A stretch of DNA of 64,000 bases. It comes from Bufo bufo. Taxonomy: Eukaryota; Chordata; Amphibia; Anura; Bufonidae. Position numbers and translations under genes: made by a program. The notes beneath the pieces are model-generated. The model made no database searches. It saw only the letters and a program-made list of their open reading frames with translations, and was not told where the DNA came from. This document shows positions 32,656-44,133 of the stretch, one piece after another; position 1 is the first letter of the stretch; every line of letters begins with the position of its first letter. The stretch is from NCBI RefSeq assembly GCF_905171765.1, contig NC_053392.1:35782956-35846955 (forward strand), read 5' to 3'.

Positions 32656-34211
32656 CAGGGAGTGCAGAATTATTAGGCAAATGAGTATTTTGACCACATC
32701 ATCCTCTTTATGCATGTTGTCTTACTCCAAGCTGTATAGGCTCGAAAGCCTACTACCAATTAAGCATATTAGGTGATGTGGATCTCTGTAATGAGAAGGG
32801 GTGTGGTCTAATGACATCAACACCCTATATTAGGTGTGCATAATTATTAGGCAACTTCCTTTCCTTTGGCAAAATGGGTCAAAAGAAGGACTTGCCAGGC
32901 TTAGAAAAGTCAAAAATAGTGAGATATCTTGCAGAGGGATGCAGCACTCTTAAAATTGCAAAGCTTCTGAAGCGTGATCATCGAACAATCAAGCGTTTCA
33001 TTCAAAATAGTCAACAGGGTCGCAAGAAGCGTGTGGAAAAACCAAGGCGCAAAATAACTGCCCATGAACTGAGAAAAGTCAAGCGTGCAGCTGCCAAGAT
33101 GCCACTTGCCACCAGTTTGGCCATATTTCAGAGCTGCAACATCACTGGAGTGCCCAAAAGCACAAGGTGTGCAATACTCAGAGACATGGCCAAGGTAAGA
33201 AAGGCTGAAAGACGACCACCACTGAACAAGACACACAAGCTGAAACGTCAAGACTGGGCCAAGAAATATCTCAAGACTGATTTTTCTAAGGTTTTATGGA
33301 CTGATGAAATGAGAGTGAGTCTTGATGGGCCAGATGGATGGGCCCGTGGCTGGATTGGTAAAGGGCACAGAGCTCCAGTCCGAATCAGACGCCAGCAAGG
33401 TGGAGGTGGAGTACTGGTTTGGGCTGGTATCATCAAAGATGAGCTTGTGGGGCCTTTTCGGGTTGAGGATGGAGTCAAGCTCAACTCCCAGTCCTACTGC
33501 CAGTTTCTGGAAGACACCTTCTTCAAGCAGTGGTACAGGAAGAAGTCTGCATCCTTCAAGAAAAACATGATTTTCATGCAGGACAATGCTCCATCACACG
33601 CGTCCAAGTACTCCACAGCGTGGCTGGCAAGAAAGGGTATAAAAGAAGAAAATCTAATGACATGGCCTCCTTGTTCACCTGATCTGAACCCCATTGAGAA
33701 CCTGTGGTCCATCATCAAATGTGAGATTTACAAGGAGGGAAAACAGTACACCTCTCTGAACAGTGTCTGGGAGGCTGTGGTTGCTGCTGCACGCAATGTT
33801 GATGGTGAACAGATCAAAACACACTCCATGGATGGCAGGCTTTTGAGTGTCCTTGCAAAGAAAGGTGGCTATATTGGTCACTGATTTGTTTTTGTTTTGT
33901 TTTTGAATGTCAGAAATGTATATTTGTGAATGTTGAGATGTTATATTGGTTTCACTGGTAAAAATAAATAATTGAAATGGGTATATATTTGTTTTTTGTT
34001 AAGTTGCCTAATAATTATGCACAGTAATAGTCACCTGCACACACAGATATCCCCCTAAAATAGCTAAAACTTAAAAAAAACAAAAACTACTTCCAAAAAT
34101 ATTCAGCTTTGATATTAATGAGTTTTTTGGGTTCATTGAGAACATGGTTGTTGTTCAATAATAAAATGAATCCTCAAAAATACAACTTGCCTAATAATTC
34201 TGCACTCCCTG
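32656..34211 (+). mobile_element. mariner/Tc1 element, DD37E, apparently intact
   Basis: The 1,556-bp element starts CAGGGAGTGCAGAATTATTA and ends with the exact inverse, flanked by TA on both sides (32654-32655 and 34212-34213). A second, inner pair 'gcataattattaggcaac' occurs near 32838 and its inverse near 34003, giving two transposase-site-like repeats per end. The element cleanly interrupts L1 ORF2. Confidence 0.95.
32874..33884 (+). CDS. mariner-type transposase, DD37E, intact frame
   Basis: A 336-residue frame from ATG 32874 to TGA 33882-33884 with no interruption, the usual length for Tc1/mariner transposases. The N-terminal helix-turn-helix spans about residues 10-50 (LEKSKIVRYLAEGCSTLKIA, then RDHRTIKRFI), with a basic patch GRKKRVEKPRRK. 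The catalytic triad is in VLWTDEMRV, FMQDNAPSH and DLNPIENLWS. Thirty-seven residues lie between the second Asp and the Glu, matching the DD37E group (Traveler-type in the literature). A glycine-rich box (QQGGGGVLVWAG) lies between the first two Asp residues. It has everything expected for cut-and-paste activity, but activity is untested. Confidence 0.92.
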   Translation: MGQKKDLPGLEKSKIVRYLAEGCSTLKIAKLLKRDHRTIKRFIQNSQQGRKKRVEKPRRKITAHELRKVKRAAAKMPLATSLAIFQSCNITGVPKSTRCAILRDMAKVRKAERRPPLNKTHKLKRQDWAKKYLKTDFSKVLWTDEMRVSLDGPDGWARGWIGKGHRAPVRIRRQQGGGGVLVWAGIIKDELVGPFRVEDGVKLNSQSYCQFLEDTFFKQWYRKKSASFKKNMIFMQDNAPSHASKYSTAWLARKGIKEENLMTWPPCSPDLNPIENLWSIIKCEIYKEGKQYTSLNSVWEAVVAAARNVDGEQIKTHSMDGRLLSVLAKKGGYIGH

Positions 34212-34951
34212 TACATATTCAACATTTGCTTAGAACCCTATTTAATGATACGAAGGTATCTACTCCGACAATGTTTGAACGACTTTGTAAACTCTCGACC
34301 TCCACCAGGGGTCTTATATCAGACATATATGTTCTTCTCTCAACTCGGGAATCCCCACGGGTTATGCGTCATGCGTATATGTCTAAATGGGAGAGGTACT
34401 TGGAGAAGGAAATACCACCGAGTGATTGGCAGCTTATATGGCGTAGAGCAGCAATGTCGTCCACTTGTGTGACCTATAGAGAGAATTCCTATAAGCTATT
34501 GATGTTTTGGTATCATACTCCCCAGATGCTCAGGCACCTGAATCCTACTGTCTCTAGTACTTGTTGGAGGTGTGGCTCTGGCCAAGGGTCTTTGTTCCAC
34601 ATCTTTTGGGATTGTCATGCTATATTCCCACTATGGAGAGAGGCCCAACACCTTATAATGCAACTAATTAATACAAAATTCTCACTGGACCCATATATGT
34701 TTTTACTGAACATGACCCCAAAAGTACTAAAGAAACCCGTACTCTGCTTAGTACTTCACATATTGTCGGGTACTAGACACCTTATAGCTAAATACTGGAA
34801 GAGACAGGACATACCGACTCGGCTTGATCTGTTCTCTAGTATTATGGAGGTTAGACGAATGGAATATTTAACTGCGCTTATCAATAACTCTATAGACAAA
34901 TTTCATAAGGAATGGCAACCTTGGGACACATTCACAGAGATCGCTGAATAG
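34212..34951 (+). pseudogene. L1 ORF2 C-terminal region
   Basis: ORF2 resumes after the mariner: QHLLRTLFNDTKVSTPTMF, DIYVLLSTRESP, PSDWQLIWRRA, then a cysteine-histidine cluster CWRCGSGQGSLFHIFWDC typical of vertebrate L1 C-termini, and ends with DTFTEIAE and a stop at 34949-34951. This segment itself has an open frame. Confidence 0.85.
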
Positions 34952-35270
34952 TATCCTTCTCGCCCCCCCTCCCTCTGTCTACCCTTCTGTGTCTTGTACT
35001 GTCCCTTGTTCATAGTAATGACAATGTTATACACTGTGTTTGCATAGTCGTGGGCAGTTCCTGCCAAGTTATATTACTATTTCTCCGGTGATCGGGTTGT
35101 ATACGAATTAGTATTGATGGAACTGGAATTGCTTGATATGCATTTATGTGATTTACTTGCGCTGTCAAATTTTTCATATTTACTGATCACCTGATGGTCA
35201 GCAGATTTCATAAGGAAATATGTATGTTTCTTTTATTCTGATAACTTCTTTAATAAAAAGACAATTATAC
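34952..35270 (+). other. L1 3' untranslated region
   Basis: Non-coding, ending in 'aataaaaagacaattatac' and an A run at about 35270-35279, after which R340 sequence resumes. Confidence 0.7.
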
Positions 35271-37205
35271 AAAAAAAAACTGTGCTAAATAAACCATTTT
35301 TTTGTCACCTTATATCACAAAAAGTACAACACCAAGCAATCAAAAAGGCGTTTGCCCACCAAAATAGTACCAACCTAACCATCAACTCATCCCACAAAAA
35401 ATTAGCCCCTACCTGAGACAATCGCCCAAAAAATAAAAATAAAATATGGCTCAGATTATGGAGACACTAAAACATCATTTTTTTTTGTTTTAAAAAAGCT
35501 GTTATTGTGTAAAACTTACATAAATAAAAAAAAAGTATACATATTAGGTATTGCCGCGTCCGTATGGACTGGCTCTATAAAAATATCACATGACCTAACC
35601 CCTCAGATGAAAACCGTAAAAAATAAAAAAATAAAAACTGTGCAAAATAAACCATTTTTTGTCACCTTACATCACAAAAAGTGTAATAGCAAGCGATCAA
35701 AAAGTCACACGCACCACAAAATAGGGCCATCATCTCATCCCACAAAAATCATACCCTCCCCAAGGAAATCGCCCAAAAACTGAAAAAATTATGGCTCTCA
35801 GACTATGGAAACACTAAAACATGTTTTTTTTGCTTCAAAAATGAAATCATTGTGAAAAACTTACATAAATAAAAAAAAGTATGCATGTTAGGTATCGCAG
35901 AGTCCGTAATAACTTGCTCTATAAAAATGTCACATCACCTAACCCCTCAGATAAACATCGTAAAAAAAATTAAAATAAAAACTGCTAAATAAACAATTTT
36001 TTGTTTCCTTACATCACAAAAAGTATAATAGCAAGCGATCAAAAAGTCACACGCACCCCAAAATAGTGCCAATAAAACCGTCATCTCATTCCGCAAAAAT
36101 CATACCCTACCTAAGGTAATCTCCCAAAAACTGAAAAAATTTTGGCTCTCAGACTATTGAAACACTAAAAGTTTTTTTCTGCTTCAAAAATGAAATCATT
36201 GTGTAAAACTTACATAAATAAAAGCAGCGTCCGTAATAACTTGCTCTATAAAAATATCACATGACCTAACCCCTCAGGTGAATACCGTAAAAAAATTAAA
36301 ATAAAAACGGGGTAAAAAAAGCCATTTTTTGTCACCTTACATAACAAAAAGTGTAATAGCAAGCGATCAAAAAGTCACACTCACCCCAAAATAGTGCCAA
36401 TAAAGCCGTCATCTCATCCCGCAAAAATCATACCCTACCCAAGGTAATCGCCCAAAAACTGAAAAAATTATGGCTCTCAGACTATGGAAACACTAAAACA
36501 TCATTTTTTTTGTTTCAAAAAAGAAATCATTGTGTAAAACTTACATAAATAAAAAAAAGTATACATATTAGGTATCGCCGCATCCGTGAAAAATAAAAAC
36601 GGTGCAAAAACAGCTATTTCTTGTTACCTTGCCTTACAAAAAGTGTAATATAGAGCAAGCAAAAATCATATGTACCCTAAACTAGTGCCAACAATACTGC
36701 CACCCTATCCCGTAGTTTCTAAAATGGGGTCACTTTTTTTGAGTTTCTACTCTAGGGGTGCATCAGGTGGGCTTCAAATGGGACATGGTGTCAAGAAAAA
36801 CAGTCCAGCAAAATCTGCCTTCCAAAAACCGTATGGCATTTATTTCCTTCTGCGCACTGCTGTGTGCCCGTACAGTGGTTTACGGCCACATATGGGGTGT
36901 TTCTGTAAACTACAGAATCAGGGCCATAAATATTGAGTTTGGTTTGGCTGTTAACCCTTGCTTTGTAACTGGAAAAAAATTATTAAAATAGAAAATCTGC
37001 CAAAAAAGTAAAATTTTGAAATTGTATTTCTATTTTCCATTAATTCTTGTGGAACACCTAAAGGGTAAACGACGTTTGTAAAATCAGTTTTGAATACCTT
37101 GAGGGGTGTAGTTTATAGAATGGGGTTATCTTTGGGTGGTTTCTATTATGTAAGCCTCGCAAAGTGACTTCAGACCTGAACTGGTCCCTAAAAATTTGGT
37201 TTTAG
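35271..37205 (-). repeat. R340-family copy, middle segment
   Basis: Continues from 25067: four ~340-bp units with 'ctaacccctcag' and 'ttaggtatcgcc' phrases at about 35546, 35891, 36224 and 36571. A unique-looking part follows with 'aatggggtcacttttttt' and 'tttacggccacatatggggt'. It stops near 37205 where the minus-strand L1 begins, and resumes at about 42003. Confidence 0.75.
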
Positions 37206-37478
37206 AAAAAAAAAAATTTATTATTAAATATTTTATTTTCTTCAATAGTGATTACAAAAACTTTTCAACAGAACCAGAAACACAAAAATACCAAAAGAGG
37301 GTTATACACATATAAAAAACATATTACTATAGTTTCAACATCATTACAAACAATTCCATTAGATCCATCTCTATAGACTAAAACCTAGTACCTTTGAGCC
37401 CATCCATTCTCCCCCCACCCTTCCCTTAGTTGCTGTCGCTGGTAACCCGAACCCCATACCCCCCACATACCCGTCCTG

Positions 37479-39172
37479 ATGGTCCGCCCGTCAAACCAAC
37501 ATAGTCAATCCATCTCGCCTCTACAAAACAGAAAAGAGACGCATGCCCAACCTTCTCTGCCTCTCGACCTCCTCATAGATCTTTATTTGGGACATAATCC
37601 GTCTCCACTCCTCAAATACCGGAGAAATGGGGGATCCCCATCTCTTAACTATCAAAGCCTTAGCGAATCCGATCAGACAACCCTTCAGCCAACTCAATTG
37701 ATGTATAGAAGAGTTAGAATTTTCTGGTATACAGACACCCAGAATTACGGAGATCATATCCGGTGCACATGATTGGGGGAAATCGCCCTGCAATGCTGTA
37801 AATACCTGCTCCCAAAAGCACTTTATCAACTATATTCCCATAAAAGATGAGTGTATCCAACATTGGGGATACCGCACTTTTGACAGAAAAATTCACGACC
37901 TCTGTTGTTAGCGAACATAGCCTGCATTTGCGGTGTGTAGTATAGCCTGTGTAAGATCTTAAACAGAATCAATCTATAGCTGGATGCCGATACTACCCTT
38001 TTGATGTTTTTAAAAATCTGTGGCCAGGGGAGGGGGAGGTTTTCAGTTCCTGCTCCCATTTATGTATACTTTTAAAAGGGAACACAGTGGACAGTGATTC
38101 TCGCATTTTCAAATAAATCTGTGCCATTTTAATCTTTTTCCCTAAGTGAAGGAAACAATAATCAAAGAATGAATGTTGTTGACTGATCATATATGTTTTA
38201 TTAAGTGTGGCTTCGTGTGCATGTTTTAAACGTGCGTACATAACTTGGTCTAAGAAAGTGTTTGTGAAATTAAAGTCCCCTAAAACTTTAAAGCAATCTC
38301 CAACAAACAAGTGTGCCACTCTAGAAATACCCCTACAACTCCAATAAGTGTAAACCGTTATTTTCAAAAATTCCAGTAAATTCCGATTATCCCACAACGG
38401 GGTGAAATGAAAAGCATGCGACACCTGCAAAATCGTTGTCAATGTATCCCAGACCTTCTGTAGAGTTCTAGGGATTACACATCTAGTGTCCAAAACACCA
38501 AATTGTGTCGTTTCTAAGTACATAAAAATCTTCTCAATTGACCTACCTGTTACCCTAGTTAAATACTGCCCTAGTGCATTCTCTCCAGAATAACAACATC
38601 TTTGTAGCTGCGCAGAAAAAAAATACTCTTGAAAAAAAGGGAGTGACAGTCCCCCTTCTGACTCAGCCAGCCATAGATACCTCTACTTTATTCGGACCCT
38701 CTTCCTCCCCCAAATTAGATCATTTATTAAAGCTTCCAATGTATAAAAAAAATGCGTCCTCTATCCTAATGGGGGAGGCGCAGATCGGATATAAAACCAG
38801 AGGTAGTATGATAATTTTTACTAGTGCCAGTCGATCAGATTGCGATATTAGCAATTTTTGCCAGGCTCTAATTTTCCCCTTTACTTTGTCCATTACCGGG
38901 GAAAGATTTAATTCAGAGAATCTACTTATAGGGACACCTATCTTTATCCACAGATAGTCGAGAGAGTCATCCAACGATAGTATCCGGATCCGGGAGCCAC
39001 CGTCGGGGACATTTCGATATAGCAGGAGGAGTGAGGACTTAGCCCAATTAATTGAATAACCAGACAATTGGCTAAACTCCTCTATCACCTGCATAACATA
39101 GGGGACAGCGTTCCAGCCCTGATCCAAAAAAAGTATAATATCATCGGCATAAAGCCTGATTTTGTCACTTTT
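37479..39172 (-). pseudogene. L1 ORF2 reverse transcriptase end and C-terminus
   Basis: The minus strand reads SDKIRLYADDIILFLDQGWN (intact ADD catalytic box), FSQLSGYSINWAKSSLLL (motif D region), LDYLWIKIGVPIS, RLALVKIIILPLVLYPI, and several shifted frames with KVWDTLTTILQVS, LILFKILHRLYYTP and FCQKCGIPNVGYTHLLWEYS (cysteine-histidine cluster). Frameshifts occur near 38720, 38000 and 37830. It begins abruptly after the PLE fragment. Confidence 0.8.
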
Positions 39173-40303
39173 TTTGTAACTGTCCGAAAGGGACATTTGT
39201 TAGCCACCTTGGTAGGTGGCAGCTTGTAAAGGGGATATACCCATTTTTTGCTGTGGGTTTGTGGAATGTATTACATATATACTTGTTTTCTTTCCGTGTA
39301 ATCGCAATATCCAGAAATTCGGTCTTTTCACAGCCAATGTTGGAAGTAAATTTTAAGTTGTTTTTATTGTCGTTCATTTTTCTGACAAAAATTTCAAGAT
39401 TTTCTCTTGTTCCACCCCAAATAAAAATAATGTCATCTATGTACCGCCGCCATAGGACCAGGTCTGTCCCCAGTTTGGGATCGATGTTGTTAGTCTCCCA
39501 ATGCGACAAAAATAAGTTGCCATAACTGGGGGCAAACCTGGTACCCATGGCGGTGCCTCTCTTTTGTAAGTAAAATTGTTCGGAAAATAAGAAATAATTA
39601 TGGTGTAGTATATAATCTACTCCGTCCAGTACATAATCGATCTGTTCCTTATTCCATAATTTGTTTTTGGATAACTGTTCCCTTAGGGCTAATATGCCCT
39701 GATCATGATTTATAATGGTATAGAGGGACTGGATGTCCAAGGTACCCATAATCCAATGGTCTTGGACACACAGTCTCTCCAAAATACCAATAATTTCGGT
39801 TGTATCACGTATGTAGGACCTGATTTTTCTCACTTCAGGTTGAAGTAAGGTATCTATATATTGAGACAGATTTACAGTCAAGGAACCAATCCCCGAAATA
39901 ATGGGGCGACCTGGTGGGTCCACAATATTCTTGTGGACTTTTGGTAGACAATAAAATATAGGTAGTCTCCCTGGTGTGTCCATAATGTCCTTTTTTTATT
40001 TTTTATTTTTCCAAATCCACTTCCACACTTTTTGAAATGTGGCCATTTCTGGACCAATTTCAGCTCTCGGAAAAATTTTTGATTTATTTTTCAACTGTGT
40101 GTGGATATAGGGATCTTTTGTTGATAATTCTATAACTGGTGGATTTTTGATGAAATATTTATTTAAACAGATCTTTCGAATAAATTTTTGGATACCTATA
40201 TAGGTATCAAATTTATTCAAAGTGGCTGACGGCGCAAATTTTAGGCCAACAGGTTCAAATACACCCCATATAGATTCGCCTGAATCTGTCTCCCAAGTAT
40301 AAA
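39170..40303 (-). pseudogene. PLE reverse transcriptase fragment joined to L1
   Basis: Minus-strand PLE sequence: [20 protein letters not shown] and NKFDTYIGIQKFIRKICLNK at the start, a stop near 39994, then FYCLPKVHKNI, MGTLDIQSLYTIINHDQG (motif A), KRGTAMGTRFAPSYGNLF (motif B) and WRRYIDDIIFIWGG (motif C). It ends at VPFGQLQKK without the GIY-YIG domain. Part of the fingers region between WKNKK and the FYCLPK box is missing. It is clearly a different PLE family from 3445-8116. It is in the same orientation as the surrounding L1. Confidence 0.85.
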
Positions 40304-41476
40304 TCCTGTTTGGTTGGAATGAACCAGGGCTGCAATTACCTGTTTAAGACGGTTTGCTAAAGATTTTGTGAAGATCTTATAGTCTGTATTAAGGAGTGAT
40401 ATGGGCCTGTAGGACCCAACCTCACTACCATCATTATCTTTTTTTTAAATTAAAGTAATAATTGCCTCCCTGAAGGATGGGGGCAGAGAGCCATAACTAC
40501 ATGATTAATTTAAAACCTGCAACAGAATAGGGAGGAGTACTTTAGCATGGTAGCTATACAGTTCAAATGGCAAGCCATCCGCCCCAGGGGAAGAATTATA
40601 TTTAACGGAACGCAGAGCGTCCTCTAAATCTGCCTGTTGTATAGGGTGATCAAGCATTCCAGTTTCCTGAGGCGAGAGAAAAGGCATTTCTAATTGGTCC
40701 AAGTAGTCATCAATTTCAGAAGGACTACATATCATTTCAGATCTATATATAGTGGAATAGTACTCGACAAATTCCTGTCTGATCTGATCTGGATCGTTAA
40801 TTATCTGGCCCCGAGTGTTCCTAATATGCCTAATTTTATTCCCACCCCTTTGATTGGCGACCAATGCAGCTAACAGTTTTCCTGTTTTCCCCTCCTCACT
40901 AAAGCGTCTCTGTCCTTGAAAAAAAAGTTTATGTTGGGCCTTATTTACCATAAGAGTCCTATACTGTAGATTAGCGGCTTTCAATTGTATGCGAAAAGGG
41001 TCCGTACCGTATTTCATCAACTCGCCCTGCAACCTCCTTACTGTCTCCTTCATTGCATTTTCCTGCTTATGGAACTCCGCTCGTTGTCTTTTTATTTTAC
41101 CGCAATAAAGGCCCCTAATATAGGCCTTCAAAGCGTCCCATACAAAATGGATATGGGTTGAGCCCTCGTTACGATGCCAAAATTCAAGGATCTCTTCATT
41201 GATAAGATCCCACTCACCAATAACCTCCAACCAATATGGATTCAATCTAAAGGCTCTATTAGGACCCATATTTGACCCTACTCCCCTGAGCAGAAGCAGA
41301 ACCGGAGAATTTTTAGAAATTTCGTGCAGTTCATATTTAATCTTCACAACTTGATCAGACATAGCCCCATTTGCGAACGCCAAGTCGAATCTTGACATTG
41401 ACCTGTACGTCCGGCCAAAGCATAAATACACTCTTTTTTCTCCATACGAATAGCGCCAAACGTCGACCCATGCCAA
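40303..41476 (-). pseudogene. L1 ORF2 linker and start of reverse transcriptase
   Basis: Minus-strand frame: AWVDVWRYSYGEKRVYLCFG, SRFDLAFANGAMSDQ (end of endonuclease), then a helical linker, ALRSVKYNSSPGADGLPFEL (start of reverse transcriptase) and, past a break near 40505, [20 protein letters not shown] and QTGFI. It stops at the PLE junction near 40303. The catalytic motif A and B region of this L1 is absent. Confidence 0.8.
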
Positions 41477-42002
41477 CTCCTGAGTAAGAGTGCCCAGAAG
41501 AGATTGAGTCTGCCTCTGCTCAGAGAGAGAGAGATACCCTATCCAGCTCCAGATCCAAAACCGTGTTAAAATCGCCTACCAGCAACAGCGGACAGGGAGG
41601 TTTGCTACAAGTAAACGTAGAGAGCAAAGATAGAACAGTGGATGCAAATGGGGGAGGCACATACACAAAGGCTAGAATAGTCTCCTGCCCACTCCACTGA
41701 CCGTGGAGGAAGACAAATCAACCCGCCCTGTCCACCCTAACATCCAACAGATGAAAATCAACCCTGTGATGGATATACACACTCACACCCCTCGAATATG
41801 ATGAGAGGCATGAGTGGTATTCCAATTTCGCCCAACGCCTTTTTAATTGGGGGAGCTTCTCAACCATTGCGTGCGTCTCCAATAAGGTCACTATTGCCGG
41901 GAGATGCTGAGCAATAACATCAGCCACCACTGTCCTTTTAATTCTATCCCACAGCCCTCGCACATTCCAACACAGAACCCTACGCGTCATTTCAAATTTC
42001 AA
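41477..42002 (-). pseudogene. L1 ORF2 endonuclease, damaged
   Basis: Begins MTRRVLCWNVRGLWDR, then IVTLLETHAM (Glu box) and, after stops, ILAFVYVPPPF and LLLVGDFNTVLDLELD. The final catalytic box, usually SDHSP, reads SKNSP (near 41310), so the histidine is lost. Stops lie near 41718 and 41540. Confidence 0.75.
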
Positions 42003-42377
42003 GATTTGCTTCTAAATTTCTAAGCCTTGTAACATCCCCAAAAAATATTACAGTATATCATTTCCAAAATGATCCAAACATGAAGTAGACATATGGGGAA
42101 TCTAAAGTAATAACTATTTTTTAAAGTATTACTATGTATTATAGAAGTAGAGAAATTGAAACTTGGAAATTTGCTATTTTTTTCAAAATGTTTGGTAAAT
42201 TTGGTATTTTTTTATAAATAAAAATTAATTTTTTTGACTTCATTTTACCAGTGTCGTGAAGTACAATATGTGACAAAAAAACTGTCTCAGAATGGCCTGT
42301 ATAAGTCAAAGCGTTTTAAAGTTATCAGCACTTAAATTGACACTGGTCAGATTTGCAAAAAATGGCCAAGTCCTTAA
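42003..42377 (-). repeat. R340-family copy, right segment
   Basis: Resumes the host repeat with 'aagatttgcttctaaatttc' and 'aagtagacatatggggaatc'. It is cut by the first palindromic MITE at the TTAA at 42374, continues for 24 bp between the two MITEs (42846-42869) and ends near 43325 with 'ggggttaatg'. Confidence 0.65.
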
Positions 42378-42841
42378 AGAGGACCTTTCACTAGAATAAA
42401 AAATCTAAACTAAGCATACAGACATGGAGAGCGGCGCCCAGGAATCTCCCTGTACTTACTATTATCCTTGGGCGCCGCTCCGTTCTCCCGGTATTGGCTT
42501 CGGTATCTTCACAGTTTCGGCTCAACTGGGTGGAGCCTGCCGGCGTCTCCTTCTCCCAGGCTGTAGCGCTGGCCAATCGCAGCGCTCAGCTCATAGCCTG
42601 AGAGAAAAAAAAAACTCTCAGGCTATGAGCTGAGCGCTGCGATTGGCCAGCGCTACAGCCTGGGAAAAGGAGACGCCGACAGGCTCCACCCAGTTGAGCC
42701 GAACATATGAAGATACTGGAGCCTATACCGGGAAAACGGAGCGGCGCCCAGGGATAATAGTAAGTGCAGGGAGATCCCTGGGCGCCGCTTTCCATGTCTG
42801 TATGCTTAGTTTACATTTTTTATTCTAGTGAAAGGTCCTCT
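42378..42841. mobile_element. palindromic MITE flanked by TTAA, first of a pair
   Basis: A 464-bp foldback with ends AGAGGACCTTTCACTAG and inverse, flanked by TTAA at 42374-42377 and 42842-42845. The arms are nearly complete, with the centre at about 42608 (short A run). Two mirrored frames inside are palindrome artefacts. Confidence 0.85.
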
Positions 42842-42869
42842 TTAAGGTGAAATAGGGCTGAGTCCTTAA

Positions 42870-43315
42870 AGGGGTTCTGCACTTTCATTTAAATGATGAT
42901 CTATCCTCTGGATAGATCATCAGCTTCTGATCGGCGGGGGCCCGACACCCGGGACCCCCGCCGATCAGCTGTTTGAGAAAGCAGCGGCGCTCCAGCAGCG
43001 CCGCGGCCTTCTCACTGTTTACTGCCGGGCCGCCGGCCCACTGACGTCATGACTAGTATCAACTAGCGTGAGCTCGGCTAAGCTCTGTTCACTTGAATGG
43101 AGCTTAGCCGCGCCCACGCTAGTTGATACTAGTCGTGACGTCAGTGGGCCGGCGGCCCGGCGGTAAACAGTGAGAAGGCCGCTGCGCTGCTGGAGCGCCG
43201 CTGCCTTCTCAAACAGCTGATCGGCGGGGGTCCCGGGTGTCGGACCCCCGCCGATCAGAAGCTGATGATCCATCCAGAGGATAGATCATCAGTTAAATGA
43301 AAGTACAGAACCCCT
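42870..43315. mobile_element. palindromic MITE flanked by TTAA, second of a pair
   Basis: A 446-bp foldback with ends AGGGGTTCTG and inverse, flanked by TTAA at 42866-42869 and 43316-43319. It is GC-rich, with long complementary arms containing 'ctgatcggcgggggtcccgg' and its inverse. TTAA-AGGGG ends fit the T2/Kolobok-like MITE pattern. Confidence 0.85.
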
Positions 43316-43325
43316 TTAAGGGGTT

Positions 43326-44133
43326 AATGACTACCCCTCCGAAACCCAATGAAACACAAAATACTGCTAGTGGTCTGTGTTAGTATCTACCTTATGTACA
43401 ACGTATAAGTTACAAGTGACACCTCACTTAATAAGACAGAGTATGTATGTCACATCTCATGTCCCATACTTCATCCTCCAAGATACAACTGCCACCACTC
43501 ACCACAAAAGCAGACAAATATAGACTTAAATAATGAAGAAATAGGTCTATCACTACAGCCTCCACCATTTCTGGTGTCACCTTTACTAATAGCATGTCCT
43601 GTCTTTAATACAGGAACTGACCTCTTCCCATCCCAAGCTTCATATTAAAGATTCCCTACATACAATCCCATGGATTCAGAATAAGGACAGACAGCAGGAG
43701 ATGTAGTAGATACCACCAGAGAATGGAGCCTAGAGATTTTTAATTTAATTCTAAGCAAGCTTTGGAGATTCATCTTGCTCAAATCACCATAGAATAGAAG
43801 GAGGATGAGACAATAAAGGAGGATGGCCTGACCCTATTCTGGAGGGCTTTCCCATAATACCTTGCAATCAGCCTCAGCCTATCATGAGGGATTACAGCTA
43901 TGATATCAATGGACAAGCCATAGGCACTATATAAAATCCCAGCCAGGATCTGCCATGTTTTCTGGGTTTGTACATTGGAGGGACATATCCTACTTTCTTC
44001 ATCAAGTTTCACACTGTAATTCTGATTCTTGGAACCCTACCCTCAACAGCCCTCAGACTGCTCCCAAAAAATAGAATTTTTTGACTGTATATAAAATAAT
44101 TGACTGGTTCTTCACTTTCCTGAATTATATATA
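43326..44133. other. no gene recognised
   Basis: Moderate composition without repeats I can name. A TATA-like 'ctatataaaa' lies at 43928-43937. The minus-strand frame at 43779-44012 has no recognisable motif. Confidence 0.35.

Larger units (their letters stand above)
25068..35270 (+). mobile_element. L1-type LINE, near full length, interrupted four times
   Basis: It starts with the GC-rich L1 leader ('ggggggcgtggcttgaacg', then 'aagatggc'), followed by ORF1, a spacer, ORF2 with apurinic endonuclease, reverse transcriptase and a C-terminal cysteine region, and an A-rich tail near 35262-35280. Insertions split it at 26317-27695 (hAT), 28358-28614 (hAT MITE), about 29291-30224 (PLE end) and 32656-34211 (mariner). 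Without these it is about 7 kb. Both sides continue R340 sequence, so it inserted into that repeat. Confidence 0.85.
37206..42002 (-). mobile_element. second L1, minus strand, chimeric with a PLE
   Basis: On the minus strand this holds L1 ORF2: endonuclease (42002 to about 41400), linker and start of reverse transcriptase (41476-40303), a PLE fragment (40303-39170), then the rest of the reverse transcriptase and C-terminal region (39170-37480). The 3' end is near 37206. ORF1 is absent, so the copy is 5'-truncated. It belongs to a different L1 subfamily from 25068-35270. R340 sequence continues on both sides. Confidence 0.8.

Noticed and set aside
42391..42828. Four mirrored short frames
   Set aside because: They are palindrome artefacts of the first MITE of the pair.
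43928..43940. TATA-like box as promoter of an unseen gene
   Set aside because: There is no supporting coding region nearby, and AT-rich sequence makes such boxes common.
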